A DNA stretch of 64,000 nucleotides from positions 10,240,285-10,304,284 of the forward strand of contig OZ038321.1 in the NCBI GenBank assembly GCA_964035795.1, written 5' to 3'. A program made the position numbers and the translations under genes. The notes beneath the pieces are model-generated. The model was not told where the DNA came from. It did no database searches and saw only the letters and a list, made by a program, of their open reading frames with translations. This DNA comes from Pterobdella sp. o SKG-2022 (Eukaryota > Annelida > Clitellata > Hirudinida > Piscicolidae). Of the stretch, positions 43,991 through 56,600 are shown in pieces (positions within the stretch are counted from its first letter, which is position 1; each line of letters begins with the position of its first letter).

Positions 43991-46279
43991 TAATAGTATT
44001 ACCCTTAAAAAAATGTTTAACCGGATGGAAAACCAATATTTTAAGTTTAAGCTAAAATATTTTGTAAAAAAAACACCCTTTCGATAAAATATTCTTACAA
44101 ATAGATTAGTACGAAAATTGTGCTTAAAAATGTTGAAAAAACCGATCATTAATGAAGTCAATGACTTTAATACTAATACACTTGTGAATTTACAGTGATG
44201 AATAAACTATTTTAACGAGATTAAAGCAAGTTATATCGTCTATTAATAATAAAATTAATAAAATAAATCAATTTTCCAACCGTCCTACAAAAGGACTTTC
44301 AAGTTCGAGTCACTTTGATCTATAAATTATAATTTAATAATAAATTTTGATATCTATTATATTATTATACGGAGACAATACGTGTGTGGTGCCTAGAAGA
44401 GCATTCAAGCCGTCTGATTTATAAAGAAATTCGATTCAAAAAAATCATTCGGCATGTCTCGTGTGTTGAGGTAAGTATTGTTTCAATAATAATGGTAAAA
44501 ATAATATAGTGAAAATAATAATAAAAATAATGTTAATAATATCAATAGTATGTATTTGAAAAAATGGTAATTTTATAATTTAACTTCAATTTTTGCTGAT
44601 CCTTAAAAAATATTTTTTTAACAATTATGTTTGATTCTCAAAAAGTTCAGCTGTACCATCAAACATAAGTAGGTCATAAAAAATCCTATTTTTTTGAAAC
44701 ATATATTTTCTTTTTTTTGTTGGGTTAAACTTTGATTCATATTTTTTCATTTCCAAAACTTTGCCACGCTCCGTAGTTTTTATTTTTTTTGGTGGGAATG
44801 GGATTGGATTATTTGAGAATTGACTACTTCTTTTATGTCAAAGCTGAATCAGTTGAAATTATTTTAAGTTGTTGAAATAAATTTTAATATAATAAAATAC
44901 TAGAAGATATACATTGTTATTACATATTTATATTTAAGTATATATGTTTAATTATAAAATAATTATAATATTATCATCTATGGAGCTAATAATAGTTTCA
45001 TGTAATTTTAATAAGATTGTACTCATCGAAAATTTCAGTTAAATAGAAATTGTTTACATGTTCTTTCAAGAAATTTTTTATAAATCAAGAACTATCTTAT
45101 AAGGAGTTCCATGTATCTGTATATTTTCGGTATTTTTTGTATATTTTATATACAAATATACAATATATTTTATATTTTGTATATTTTTTTTTCATTTTTT
45201 CATACATATTACCATTATTCTAGACATGTGCTTAAATTTATTTTTGTAAAAAAAGCCGTAAACGTTACCATAGATCATTTTTTTCATTTTTGTCTCAATT
45301 AATTTCTTTTCATATAAAGTGTAATAATTTTAACAGCTAAGTATCATATTTTTTCACATATGAAAAAGACTAATTAAACATAGTTTAATACATGCATTAT
45401 ATACATAGAGTATCACATTTTAAATTAAAAAATAACTTATACTCATATTTATTCATCTATATATCCATATACATGTTTATTAATTGATAGTTATGTTTTG
45501 TATAAGTGTAAATAACAAAATTTTTGTGCACAGTCATCTGAATACATTAAATGTTTTAGTATCATAATAATCTGGACTTATGTGCTAAACTATGTTAAAT
45601 GTAATGTATTTTTTCTTATTTAAGGGGAAGATTTTATCTGCATTATTTATTTCATGTTTTTTTTTAGTTATCAACCAAAATGATATGATTTCCTAAAAGT
45701 TAGCAATCTCATAAAATAGCCCTTTAGTTTTTGGATCATTCAAAGGTTTCTCTTTGCTTTTTTATTGGATCGTCCTGGATAGTTTTGAGAGATTTTGAGG
45801 GTTTTTTTTTATTTGGATGAAGGGAATGGAATTTTTTTAATTTTTTTTTGTTAATTTTCTTCTTTTCTTCCCATAACTTTCAAAGATTTTTTTTTGGTGC
45901 TGATGTTAAGGGTTTGAGAGACTGGGACCCAAGAATTGTTCAAAATCTAGAGGTTATTTTTATGTTATTGCTGAACTTTTGGAAATCATATTTTTTATAC
46001 TACTGAAAATACATATACATCAGATTATCACTTATTTTATAATAATTATTATTTTTTACTATCTTAGAATAAATTGTTATTATATTTTTCATGCTAATGG
46101 AAATAAAAAACTCTGCTCTTAGCATCATTAGTATTATCAATATTTATATTGTTGTATTGCTACCGAACTATTTGCTATCATTTAAATCTCATATGATATT
46201 TATACCATAACCTCCTATAATAAGAATAATATTAAGAACAATTAAATTAATATAGTAATTATTATTATTATTATTCTAG
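43991..46279. other. Long AT-rich stretch with one candidate first exon
   Basis: At 44454-44470 an ATG in a reasonable context (TCGGCATGTC) starts MSRVL and runs straight into a very strong donor, GAG|GTAAGTAT (44470/44471). This could be the first coding exon of an unknown plus-strand gene, but no second exon was found. The rest is AT-rich, with T-rich tracts (45640-45900) and an ATT microsatellite (46258-46275) just before the next LINE. Confidence 0.25.
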
Positions 46280-49200
46280 CTATGAGTTAAATAGCTCCAC
46301 TGCCTTGAGGACAGCAGTTGGCTTTGCAAAGGCTAAGGGAGTAAACCACGACAGAAAATCTGGAGCGCAGTCCCACAGGCAGGCATGAACCGTACTCATA
46401 TTCTGGCAACTGCTTCTGTCAACCTGGTACCAGATGTACTGGTTCTCCATTTCTCTGGATTCTACCTGCAAGACTGAGAGGGGGATTTTGATGCTTGGGC
46501 GGCACAGTTTCTCCATAGATCTGCTCAGGCTTGCGCCCTGGAGAGAAAAATTCAGCTGCATCGCGATGCATGAAGCAACACGAGGAATGGCAATTACCAG
46601 TCATAAGTCACGGCTCAATTGGCGTAGAGCTAGACGTCAGGGGTCATTTCTGACGGTGGGAGAAGTTTTTCAACTTCACTGGACAGCTACCGCCCGCCTC
46701 AACCTGAGCAGCTCTCAGCCAGTAAGGTGTTGTCTCGCCACTTGCTACTTGCCTTACTGGATGCGTAGGGCATAGGATTTCTCCAACAAGTGGTCAGTAA
46801 CTTCTACACCAAAGGATACACATAAAAGTAACAAAAACCAGCATTCGTTCTCGGATGCTGGAATGTCAGGACAATGTTGACTGGCTTGTCCAATGCCACT
46901 GACTTGATTTCGGACATAAGGAAAACAGCAGCTATCAACAACGAGCTGCTACTGTTTCAGGTAGATATAGCAGCATTACAAGAGACGTGACTTGCTGAAT
47001 CAGGAAGTCTTAAAGACTCAAACTACACATTCTTTTGCCAAGGAAAGAAAGAAGAGGAGCAAAGGCAGCATAATGTCGGCTTTGCCGTGCGCAACACACT
47101 CCTTGACAAGTGCAGTTAGGTCACCAAGCAACTGAACGCCTCATGTCACTTGCCATCAACACAGCTGACGGCCCAATCAACCTGCTGTGTGCCTATACGC
47201 CAACACTCGCAGCCTCTGCGGAAGTCAAAGATGCGTTTTACAGTCAACTAGACTCACTCATCCAAGGTATCAGCAGACGGGATAATCTAATAATACTGGG
47301 TGACTTTAATGCACGTGTCGGCAGCGACAACGAGGCTTGGCCAAACTGCCTGGGTAATTTTGGCGTAGGAAAATGCAATGACAACGGCCAAAGACTGCTG
47401 GAACTGTGCTCATTTCAAGAGCTATGTGTCACCAACACATTTTTCTGCACCAAGAAACATTACAGAGTGTCATGGCGTCACCTAAGATCCAAACACTGGC
47501 ACCAGCTAGACCTGATCATCACCAGACGCAGATTCCTTCAAGGCTTCATCATCACCAGAGCGTACCACAGTGCAGTCCAGCATGCGTCAGATACAGGCAA
47601 CATCAAAGCTACGTACGACGGTATCAAAAAAGCAGTTGGCCCAACCATCTTTAAAAGTGCTCCGCTCAAGTCTAAGTCAGGTGATATAATATCCGACAAG
47701 AACAAAAAACTTGAAAGATGGGTAGAACACTACTCCGAGCTTTATTCAAGAGAGAACACAGTTAGTCAGTCTCCGCTTGATGCCATAAACGTCTTACAGC
47801 TCTGCAGGAGCTTGATGACCCCCCATTTCTTGAAGATGTCTCAAAAGAAATTGATCAACTTCTTTCAGGCAAAGACGGCATTCCAGGGGAAGTGATCAAA
47901 GCTGGCAAATCGAGCCTTCTTGAACCGCTGCACAATTTACTGCTCAAATTCTGGAAAGAAGGTGAAGCACCCCAAGATATGAGAGACACAAACATCATCA
48001 CCCTCTATAAATAAAAGGGGGACCGCAGCGACTGCAATAATTACAGAGGCATTTTACTCTTGAGCATCGTTGGCAAGCCGTTTGCACGGATCATTCTGCG
48101 ATGACTAAGTACTGGCAGAGAGAATATACTCGGAATTGCAATGTGGTTTCAGATCAAATAGGTCGATTGTTGACATGATTTTCTCTCTACGCCAACTACA
48201 AGAAAAATGCCGAGAACAAAACCAACCACTGTACCTTGCTTTCATTGACTTGACTAAAGCGTTCGACCTAGTCAGTAGAGATGGTCTCTTCAAAATGCTG
48301 CCCATCATTGGCTGCCCACCAAAGCTGTTGAGTCTCATTAGGTCCTTTCATGAAGGCATGCTGAGTACCGTACAGTTTGTCGGTGACATCTCAAAAGCAT
48401 TTGGAATTAAGAGCGGTGTGAAACAAGGTTGCGTACTTGCACCCACCCTCTTTGGCTCGTCTACGCTCCAAGTCGAAGATAAGCAAAGTCACAGTCAGAG
48501 ACTTGCTTTTTGCAGACGACGCAACTATTGCCTCTCATACTCAGGATGGCTTGCAGCGACTAATGGACCGTTTGTCAAACGCATGTGATCTGTTCAGTTT
48601 GACCATTAGTCTAAAGAAGACTCAGGTAATGGGCCAAGCAATACCAATGCCACCTACCATCAGAATAAACGAGAAAGATTTGGAAGTTGTCAACCAGTTC
48701 CAGTATTTAGGCTCAACAGCAACAGACTCGTTATCGCTAGATACAGAAATCAGCAAACGCATTGGAAAAGCCGCAACGACTCTGGCTAAGCTTACCAAGC
48801 GGGTTTGGGATAACAAACATCTTACTATTACCATCAAAGTCAAAGTCTACCGGACCTGTGTCATCAGTACCCTGCTTTACGGCAGCGAATCTTGGGCGAT
48901 CTATGCGCATCAGGAAAGGAAACTTCAAACCTTCCATATGAGGTGCTTGCGCAGAATCCTTTGTATCACCTGGCAGGACAAAGTCACCAACACCGGAGTC
49001 CTCGTCAAGGCAGACATACCCTCCATGTACACCCTTTTTCGACAGAGACACGTTCGCTGGATAGGCCATGTGCATAGAATGGATGATGAACGCATACCGA
49101 AGGACCTATTGTACAGCGAACTCACAACAGGCAAGCGCATGAAAGGTCGTCAACACCTTCGCTTCATGGATGTCTGCAAGCGTGACATGAAGGCATGCGG

Positions 49201-49600
49201 TATAGACACAGACAACTGGGAGAAACTTACTGCAAACAGATCAACCTGGAAGTCTACAGTATTCAAGGGACTGTTCTATGGTGAAGGGAAAATGGCTGAA
49301 CAAGCAGCAGTTAAAAAACTTCAGAGGAAAGCCAGCCAGCACACATCCGTCGAACAACAAAACAACGCACCAGTCTTCACCTGCCTAAACTGTGGCCGAC
49401 ACTCCAAATCAAAGATCGGTCTCTGCAGCCACAACAGACGGTGCACGACACATTCTTCAACAGGCGCAATTCCATAGTCTACGACTGAAGGATGCCACCT
49501 ATGCATCTTTTGGTTGCGTCTATCTAAATTTTTATCAAATTCATTTTGCTGAAAGGTTGATACCCTATTTTAAAGAAAAATCTCAAAAAAAATAAAAATA
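46280..49600 (+). mobile_element. RTE/BovB-like LINE, near complete but internally deleted
   Basis: The 5' UTR (46280-46850) shares its start with 52795-52870. The endonuclease begins VLGCWNVRTMLTGLSNATDL (about 46848) and continues on the 47110-47895 frame: LLCAYTPTLAASAEVKDAFY, LGDFNARVGSDNEAWPN (47297-47340), RSKHWHQLDLIITRR. Immediately after, the frame jumps to VQHASDTGNIKATYDGIKKA VGPT, so about 130 residues of linker present in the copy at 10085 are missing. RT: KVSKEIDQL-like remains, IDLTKAFDLVSRDGLF (48245-48290), GVKQGCVLAPTLF (48415-48453). A shift leads to 48437-49477: VRDLLFADDATIASHTQ (FADD intact), FQYLGSTATDSLSLDTEI, LLYGSESWAIYAH, VRWIGHVHRMDDERIPKDLL. It ends with a zinc knuckle CLNCGRHSKSKIGLCSHNRR and C. 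Confidence 0.93.
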
Positions 49601-49639
49601 AAGAAATATGAATTCAAATAAAACAAAAAGAATTAAGAA

Positions 49640-52153
49640 AAGCACCGGCAAAACAACAGACTTTTGTAACTTTCAATGTACGTGGCTTAGCATCAGAAAT
49701 CAAAAAACAGAGCCTTTTTCGAGACTTTGAAAATTTTAAAATCAATTTTCTCTCTTTTCAAAAATAACTGATAATATTACAATCGATAGAGAAAATAAAA
49801 TACTGAGGATTTTAAAATCAGAAAATAGGCATTATAGTTTCGGAATAAAACACAGAAAAGACAGAAACAAGCAAGCTCATGCAAAAATCTGAAAGAATTT
49901 TAAGTTTTGTTGCAAAAATGAAAGAAGAAAAATATGCAATTGTGGGAGTATATGGCCCAACAGAGGCAAGAACCACAATAGATGAAAGAGAAGAATTGCA
50001 ATTCATTGAACAACTTCAAACAACCATTGACTCTCAAAAAAAAAATCATACTCTCATTGTGTTTGGTGATTTTAGCTTTAAACTTGGGAGTAGTACAGAT
50101 AAGGTTGTGGGAAAATATGGAGAAGGCACCAGAAAAGTGGATAATAAATTAACACCTATTTATAACACAACAGACTATATAATAATTTCAGAAAAACAAA
50201 AATGGAGACTAATATCAGCAAGGTTATACAATGGCATGCAAACTTTTTCAGACCCATAGGTTAGTCAAAACAATCATAATAGATACAAAGCCATATCAAA
50301 GACATCCATTACCAAAAACTAAAAACCAACAACTACTGATGAGTGATAACAAACACCAAAAAACTTACATGCATAAAACCTCTGAACTTCTAGCCAAGAA
50401 CAACAATTTTCAATCTGTTCAAGAAATTTTTCACAGCATGAGAGAAATTGCAAAACAATGCTTTTCCGAAAAACAAGCAAAATTAAAACCATGGAGCAAT
50501 CATCAAGATCTAGCAGCTATGTCTATTAAACAAAAAGCCACTTGGCTAAAAATGAGATCTCTTATGAAATACTCTGATCAATATATAAAATTAAAAGATA
50601 TAAGGAAGAAAGAAATAAGGGCTTTTAAAAAAAGTGCAAGAAGCCATTGTGAAAGATGGCTGGATAGTCAATTTCTAGAAATTGAAAAAGCCCCTGATGA
50701 CACAAAAATGTTTGAAGCTGTAAAATTGTTGAGGCCTCAAAAAACAAATAAATTGCTTGTGAAATAAGACAAGTCAAAAGCCACTTTATGAAGCTCTGAA
50801 GTGGCAGCATCCATAGCAAAACTAAAAAATAGAAAATGCCAAGATTACGATGGTAACAGGGCGGAAATCCTGAAATATACAGATAGAAAAATACATGAAA
50901 TTATTGCAGAAGAATTCAATCGTGCAGTTCTGAAGGGCGAGGACATTAGTTTAAACACAGCTATACTCCTATCCATACAAAAACCCAAAAAACCACAAGT
51001 ACCTAACATTTTAAGACCCATATGCATAGTGCCTGTAATGAAAAAAATCCTGTCTCATATCAGGTTCAAAATAATTCGTGAAGCTGCTGAAGAACATATA
51101 AGACATATACAATCAGCATATAGAAAAACAGATGTCATATGAACACACAGGTTCAACATGGCCACATCACACACAATAAAGCAAGAAATCCATGTCATTA
51201 GCTTTGATATGTCGTCAGCTTTTGACACCATTTCGAGAAGTCAGCTCATCAACACCTGCAAAACATTTCTTGAACAAGATGATGTAAAGCTCATCAAATA
51301 CCTACTTACCAACACAAAAATGATAATAAAAATAGACAATAAGTTCGGCAATTGCTTCTCAACATCAATAGGCTCGCCCCAGAGACAGCTTGAGCTTTAT
51401 CCTATTCTCTACTTATTTAAAAAAAGCACTCAAAAACCTGCCTTCTCATCTCAGTGGAAAAGAAATAATATACGCCAATGAGCTTGATTTTGTGACAGAA
51501 GAGGAAATTGATATGGAAGAAATATGCAATGCTTTGAAAAAATATCTCATAGTACACAAAAATAAAGCAAAAATAATCACAATGAAATATAAAAAAATCT
51601 AGATAATTTAAAATTTAAAAAACTCGGATCAATATTAGCAATGAAAAAAAAGATAAGAAAATGGAAGGTACCATCCATGGCTGCAATGAACAAGCTATGG
51701 AAAAAAAAGAAACTGTGAAGAAAAAACTAAGATTGTTCAATGCCTACATAATGCCAATTCTGCTATACAATTGTAGTACTTGGTCATTGACAAAAACCGA
51801 GGAGTCTGCTTTAAACTCTTTTCATCGCCGCCTTCTCAGACGATTAGTAGGAATATTCTAGCCACATAAAATAAAATCTGAAAAACTATATAAAAGAACA
51901 GAAGCACTTGAACTAAGTCAGACCATTGCTTATCGCAGGCACACACTACTTGGTCATATACTAAGACTCAATACAGAGGCTCCAGCACAAAAAGCTATGG
52001 ACAACTATTACATGTCTACATCTAAACTTCTCCCAGGAAGACCAAAAACAACATTACCAGCCATACTGAAAAAAGATCTAGAAGCCCGAAACCTTTCACT
52101 AAATAGTCATGAGGATCTTTTGAAACTAAGAAAAATAACGAAAAATAAATTTA
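49640..52153 (+). mobile_element. LINE with degraded catalytic motif, ends at an assembly gap
   Basis: The endonuclease starts QTFVTFNVRGLASEIKKQSL (about 49662) and continues, after shifts, to KYAIVGVYGPTEARTTIDER and VFGDFSFKLGS (50059-50091; GDFN reads GDFS). A linker frame is at 50231-50767. RT: LKNRKCQDYDGNRAEILKY (50821), VISFDMSSAFDTISRSQL (51194-51247), then SIGSPQRQLELYPILY (PQGDSLSP degraded) and EIIYANELDFVTEEE (51463-51505), where YADD has become YANE. C-terminus: KKLRLFNAYIMPILLYNCST WSLTKTEES (51724-51810), FHRRLLRRLVGI, HTLLGHILRLNTEAPAQK (51942) and LLPGRPKTTLPAILKKDL. The ORF runs into the N gap. The Lys- and Ile-rich composition fits an old AT-drifted copy. Confidence 0.9.
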
Positions 52154-52353
52154 NNNNNNNNNNNNNNNNNNNNNNNNNNNNNNNNNNNNNNNNNNNNNNN
52201 NNNNNNNNNNNNNNNNNNNNNNNNNNNNNNNNNNNNNNNNNNNNNNNNNNNNNNNNNNNNNNNNNNNNNNNNNNNNNNNNNNNNNNNNNNNNNNNNNNNN
52301 NNNNNNNNNNNNNNNNNNNNNNNNNNNNNNNNNNNNNNNNNNNNNNNNNNNNN
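52154..52353. other. Assembly gap, 200 Ns
   Basis: Exactly 200 Ns, a common placeholder length for a gap of unknown size. It cuts off the 3' end of the preceding LINE. Open frames running through it have no meaning. Confidence 0.99.
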
Positions 52354-52790
52354 TGCAATATTTCATTTCTCATAATGACTATTGTTTTTCATAAAAATGC
52401 ATGTAAAATATGTTGTATATTATTCACTTTGTTCATTCACCAATTATTATATTTATAAAGGTATAATGACATTAAATTCTCTCTGGGGATATACATTCGT
52501 CCTTTAAACTCATTTAATCTTATTGATATCGCTTAGTGGCAGAATATTTATTCTTTCATGTTAACACCCGTTCATCGGTTTTTTATTTCTTAAATTTTCA
52601 TCTCAATAGTGACTTTTTATTATCAAATTACTATTATTGTTATTGTCTATCTTACTCTTATCCATTGTTTCATGCTATAAAATCATTCCTTTGTATTTTT
52701 TCTGATTTTCATGTTATACTGTATTTTAGTAATGCTACTTTTATTTATATTTTGTTTTATATACATGTATATAAATTTATATATATATAT
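52354..52790. other. AT-rich non-coding stretch
   Basis: No gene recognised. It ends in a TATATATA tract (about 52776-52792) directly before the LINE start at 52791. Confidence 0.55.
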
Positions 52791-55700
52791 ATAAATGTGG
52801 CTACTGCCTTGAAGAAGGCCAAGGTAAAGGCAAAGGCTAATGGAGTAAACCCCTACAGATAAATCTGGAGAGATACGCCCGTTAGGTCTTGTCAGGTCAT
52901 GTAGCTAGAAGAGGTCAACTTCAAAATAAAACCTGCGGCACTTTTGTATCCAATGATGTTAACTTGTTTTTCTTTTTGGACAAATACAACTGTGCGGAGC
53001 GAGTGTGATTGGTTGAGTGCGAAGCCTTTTTTCACTATAAAAAGCATCAGGCACAGGCATTGTTTTGTGAGTGTGTGGTATAGTTGGCTGTAGCCCTAAA
53101 CGGCACCTTTTTCTTTATGATGAGTCAAAATGATAATTGCATCAATGGCAATAAGGGCTCTGGAGACTGTGTAAGTTCCATTGTCTGGCCCGGCAGGTGT
53201 TTCAGGGTATTGCAGCCTGGGATCGGTCGTAATCCAGCTTCTACGAAAAAAAAATAAAAAACATGTTGATTGGCTGTTGAAATGTTCGTACGCTTTCAGA
53301 TTTGCCAGCATCGAGTAAGCGTTCTGAAAGACGCACTGCTTTAATCTCTAAGGAGCTTCAACGCTATGGCTTGGACATAGTGGCATTATCTGAAACCCGA
53401 CTGACAGGTGAAGGAAATGTTTCAGACGGAGGTTACACTTTCTTTTGGAAAGGTAAGCCACATGAAAGCAAAAAAGGATTTGGTGTGGCTTTTGCAGCTA
53501 AAATTTCTCTTCTTTTTTACCTAGAAGAGCTGCCTTGCGGTATAAATGGCCGAATTTTATCAATGAGAGTTTCTTTGACTCGTGGTCAGTATGCTACTTT
53601 TGTAAGCGTATATGCACCAACATTACACACATCAGAAGAAACAAAAATGGCTTTTTATCTGGGCCTAAGGCAACTTGTTGCTAAGATCCCTCCGGCCGAT
53701 AAAGTCGTTATACTTGGTGATTTAAATGCAAGATTCGGAAAAGATGCAGAAACTTGGCACGTTTTAGGTAAACATGGCGTCGGAAAACTTAATAGCAATG
53801 GCTTAATGCTGCTACAATTCTGCATGGAAATGGGATTTCAGATAACCAACACTATGTTCCAAATGAAGGACAAGTTCAAAACTACCTGGATGCACCCTGG
53901 CACTTTTTTTTTGTTTTTTTGTTGGTCAAAAGGCTGACATAGCTGATGTACAAATCGTCCGTGCTATGCGGGGTGCTGAATGTTGGACTGAGCACCGACT
54001 TGTTCTAGGTAAGTTGAACTTTGTGGTTAAGACTAGGAACCGTAGTTGTGGAACCAAATTACCTTAACGCCTCAATTTAGCCGGTCTAAAAAATGCTGCT
54101 GTTAAAGAAAAACTAGTAAGGGAAATGGAAAATATATTCTGCGAAAATTCATGGGAAAACTTTAAGGTTTCTGTATATAGCACTTGTGAGAGAATACTGG
54201 GCTTTAGAAAGCGTAAAAACCGAGACTGATTTGATGAAAACGACGTGACAATACAGTCATTACTAGAATCTAAGTCAAAGGCATATAATTGACCGGTTCT
54301 CATGAGTTATTAAGTTTGAAATCCAGGTTTTATTCCATCAAAACCGAAATACACCGCGAATTCAGAAAGATGCAAAATACTTGGTGGAGTAAGAGGGCTG
54401 ATGAGATCCAATTAGCAGCTGACATTAAGAACACCAGAGTATTTTACAATCTATTGCGCGAGGTTTATGGCTCTTCTAGTTTCTCTATCACGCCTTTGAG
54501 AAGCAAAGATAATAAGCATCTCATTCGCGACCCATTCGGCATCCTAAACAGATGGAAAGAACACTGACGATCTTCTAAATAGACCTTCAGAATTCAATTT
54601 AGAGCTAGTTGAATCCATTCCAACTAAACCGGTTGAAGACGCTTTGGGTGAAGAAATTACAGCACAGAAAGTGGAAGAGGCAGTTCAAAAACTGAACTCT
54701 GGTAAATTCCCTGATATGAACGGCCTTTTCGCAGAATTCTTTCATTGTGCTGGTCCAGTGTTTATGGGGCGTCTGACTACTCTATTACAAACAGCTTGGA
54801 GAACTGAGACTATTCCCGAGGATTGGAGAAACTCTTTGTTAGTTGTGCTTCATAAAGGAAAGAGTCCTAATAACGATTGCAGCAACTACCGAGGAATCTC
54901 ACTCAATATCAGTTGTTGGTAAAATTCTTAGTCGCATTATTTTCAAAAAGAATTAACCTTCACATTGCCGATAATTTTTTGCCAGCATCCCAGTGTGGGT
55001 TTAGAAGTGGTCGAGGAGCAGTTGATATGATATTCACAATCAGACAACTGCAAGAAAAATGTCAGAAACAGTGCAGAGACCTTTTTCAAGTGTTCATTGA
55101 TCTCACTAAAGCCTTTGACACAGTAAACCGTGAAGCTCTTTGGTTGATTTTTGGAAAGTTAGGCTGTCCAGAGAAGTTGACTTCTAACTTTTCCACCATG
55201 ACATGAAAACTACGCTGAATATCGGGGGCAAACTTGCAGAACCTTTCACTGTAGGAAACGATGTAAAGCAGAAAGATACACTAGCTCGAACACTATTTGC
55301 GTTTTATTTTTCTATGGTGTTTCAATTAGCTTTCAAAGATAGTAGCGAAGGTGTCTACATTTACTATCGAACCACTGGTAAGCTTTTTAACATCAAACGC
55401 TTCACTGCCAGAACCAAAACAATGATGTGCGTGATACGTGAATAGCTGTTTGAAGAAAACTGTTTTGATGTACCAACCAACTCCTGGAAAACATATGTCG
55501 AGCCATCAATCTATTTCTACGGACAAAAGCTGGCAGTTGTTCCAAAGTTTGTATATCTTGGAAGTACTCTAAATTACAGTAACTCCATTGATGATGAGGT
55601 GGGCTTAAGAATAAGCGAAGCCAGCCACGTATTGGCATCTTGCATAAGCGTCTTTGGAGTCGCCATGGTATCTCTAAACGCACGAAGGTTAAAGTTTATA

Positions 55701-56600
55701 ATGTGTGTGCTCTAACTGTCCTTCTTTCTGCTAGTGAAACTTGGACCAGATATACCAGGCCCTTGAAACAATTTGAGCGTTTTCACCAACAGTGTCTGCG
55801 TAAGATTCTGGGCATAAAATGGCAGATGCACATCAGCGACACCGAAATACTTGAGATGGCAAATATCGGTAGCATCGAAGTCCTAATCTCCAAGAAACAG
55901 CTCAGGTAGAGCGGACACTTAGTAAGATTGCCCAACGAACGGATTCCAATATTTTATGGGCAACTTACCGATGGAAAAAGATTGGCTCACAAACCCAAAA
56001 AACGATTCAAAGATTGCTTGAAACAAACCTTCAAAAAATGCGGCATAAACTCCGTTTCATGGGAAACACAAGCGCAAAACAGGTTAACTTGGAGGAAAGT
56101 AAGTTTAGAAGCAACCGGTCGTTTTGAGGAAAGCAGACGGAAACACGCTAGACTTAAACGCGATCTCCGGAAAGGAAACATCACCGAGCATGTAACAGAA
56201 CTGACGGGCGGTCATTGTGGGAGACCATGTTTGAGCAGGGCGGGTTTTCTGAGTCATTTAAGGTCCCATCGACGTCGTGTTTTTTCGGCCAAGCATGAGA
56301 AAGTCAGCTCTGTGCACACTACTCGTCAGAATCCTATTTACTTAATGCCGTATAGCAATATTTGTAACATCTGTGGCAAAATCTGCAAAAGTGTAGGTGG
56401 CATGAAAAGGCATGAAAAATTACATATTTTTAATACTCTCACTTATCCATCCATCCTGAATCTTTTCATATATGTGGCAATTTTGGGAAGGTGTGCAAGT
56501 CTTCTGCGGGTTTGAAAAGCCACCTCCGTGCCAGAAACTGTTAGCAAAGCAATGGCAATACTTGAAAACGAGTTGCTGCCACCATTATATATATATGAAC
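52791..56600 (+). mobile_element. RTE/BovB-like LINE with three C-terminal zinc fingers
   Basis: Starts GGCTACTGCCTTGAAGAAGG, as at 46285. After the 5' UTR, the endonuclease frame (53302-53937) has LISKELQRYGLDIVALSETR (QETR reads SETR), KKGFGVAFAAK, VSVYAPTLHTSEETK, VILGDLNARFGKDAETWH and NGLMLLQFCMEMG. Linker 54289-54567. RT: LNSGKFPDMNGLFAEFFH (54686), FIDLTKAFDTVNREALW (55098-55145), DVKQKDTLARTLF, where the QG of this box is altered. After ARTKTMMCVIRE the frame jumps to WKTYVEPSIYFYGQ, so the FADD box is deleted. C-terminus: FVYLGSTLNYSNSIDDEV (55553), LRKILGIKWQMHISDTEI (55796), then zinc fingers HCGRPCLSRAGFLSHLRSH (56214-56270), CNICGKICKSVGGMKRHEKL (56365-56420) and ICGNFGKVCKSSAGLKSH (56470-56525; frame-shifted). 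The 3' end is a TATATATATATG-like tract near 56595. Confidence 0.92.

Noticed and set aside
43788..44161. Minus-strand Phe-rich frames over the R1 copy
   Set aside because: They arise from A-rich sequence on the plus strand and are not kept in the other R1 copies.
45111..45302. 63-codon Phe/Tyr/Ile-rich frame
   Set aside because: A product of T-rich sequence; no start context, splice sites or similarity.
48105..49506. Several minus-strand frames of 60-112 codons inside the 46280-49600 LINE
   Set aside because: All lie opposite clear RT and C-terminal coding and show no domain.
52107..52458. Open frames running through 52154-52353
   Set aside because: They consist of Ns.
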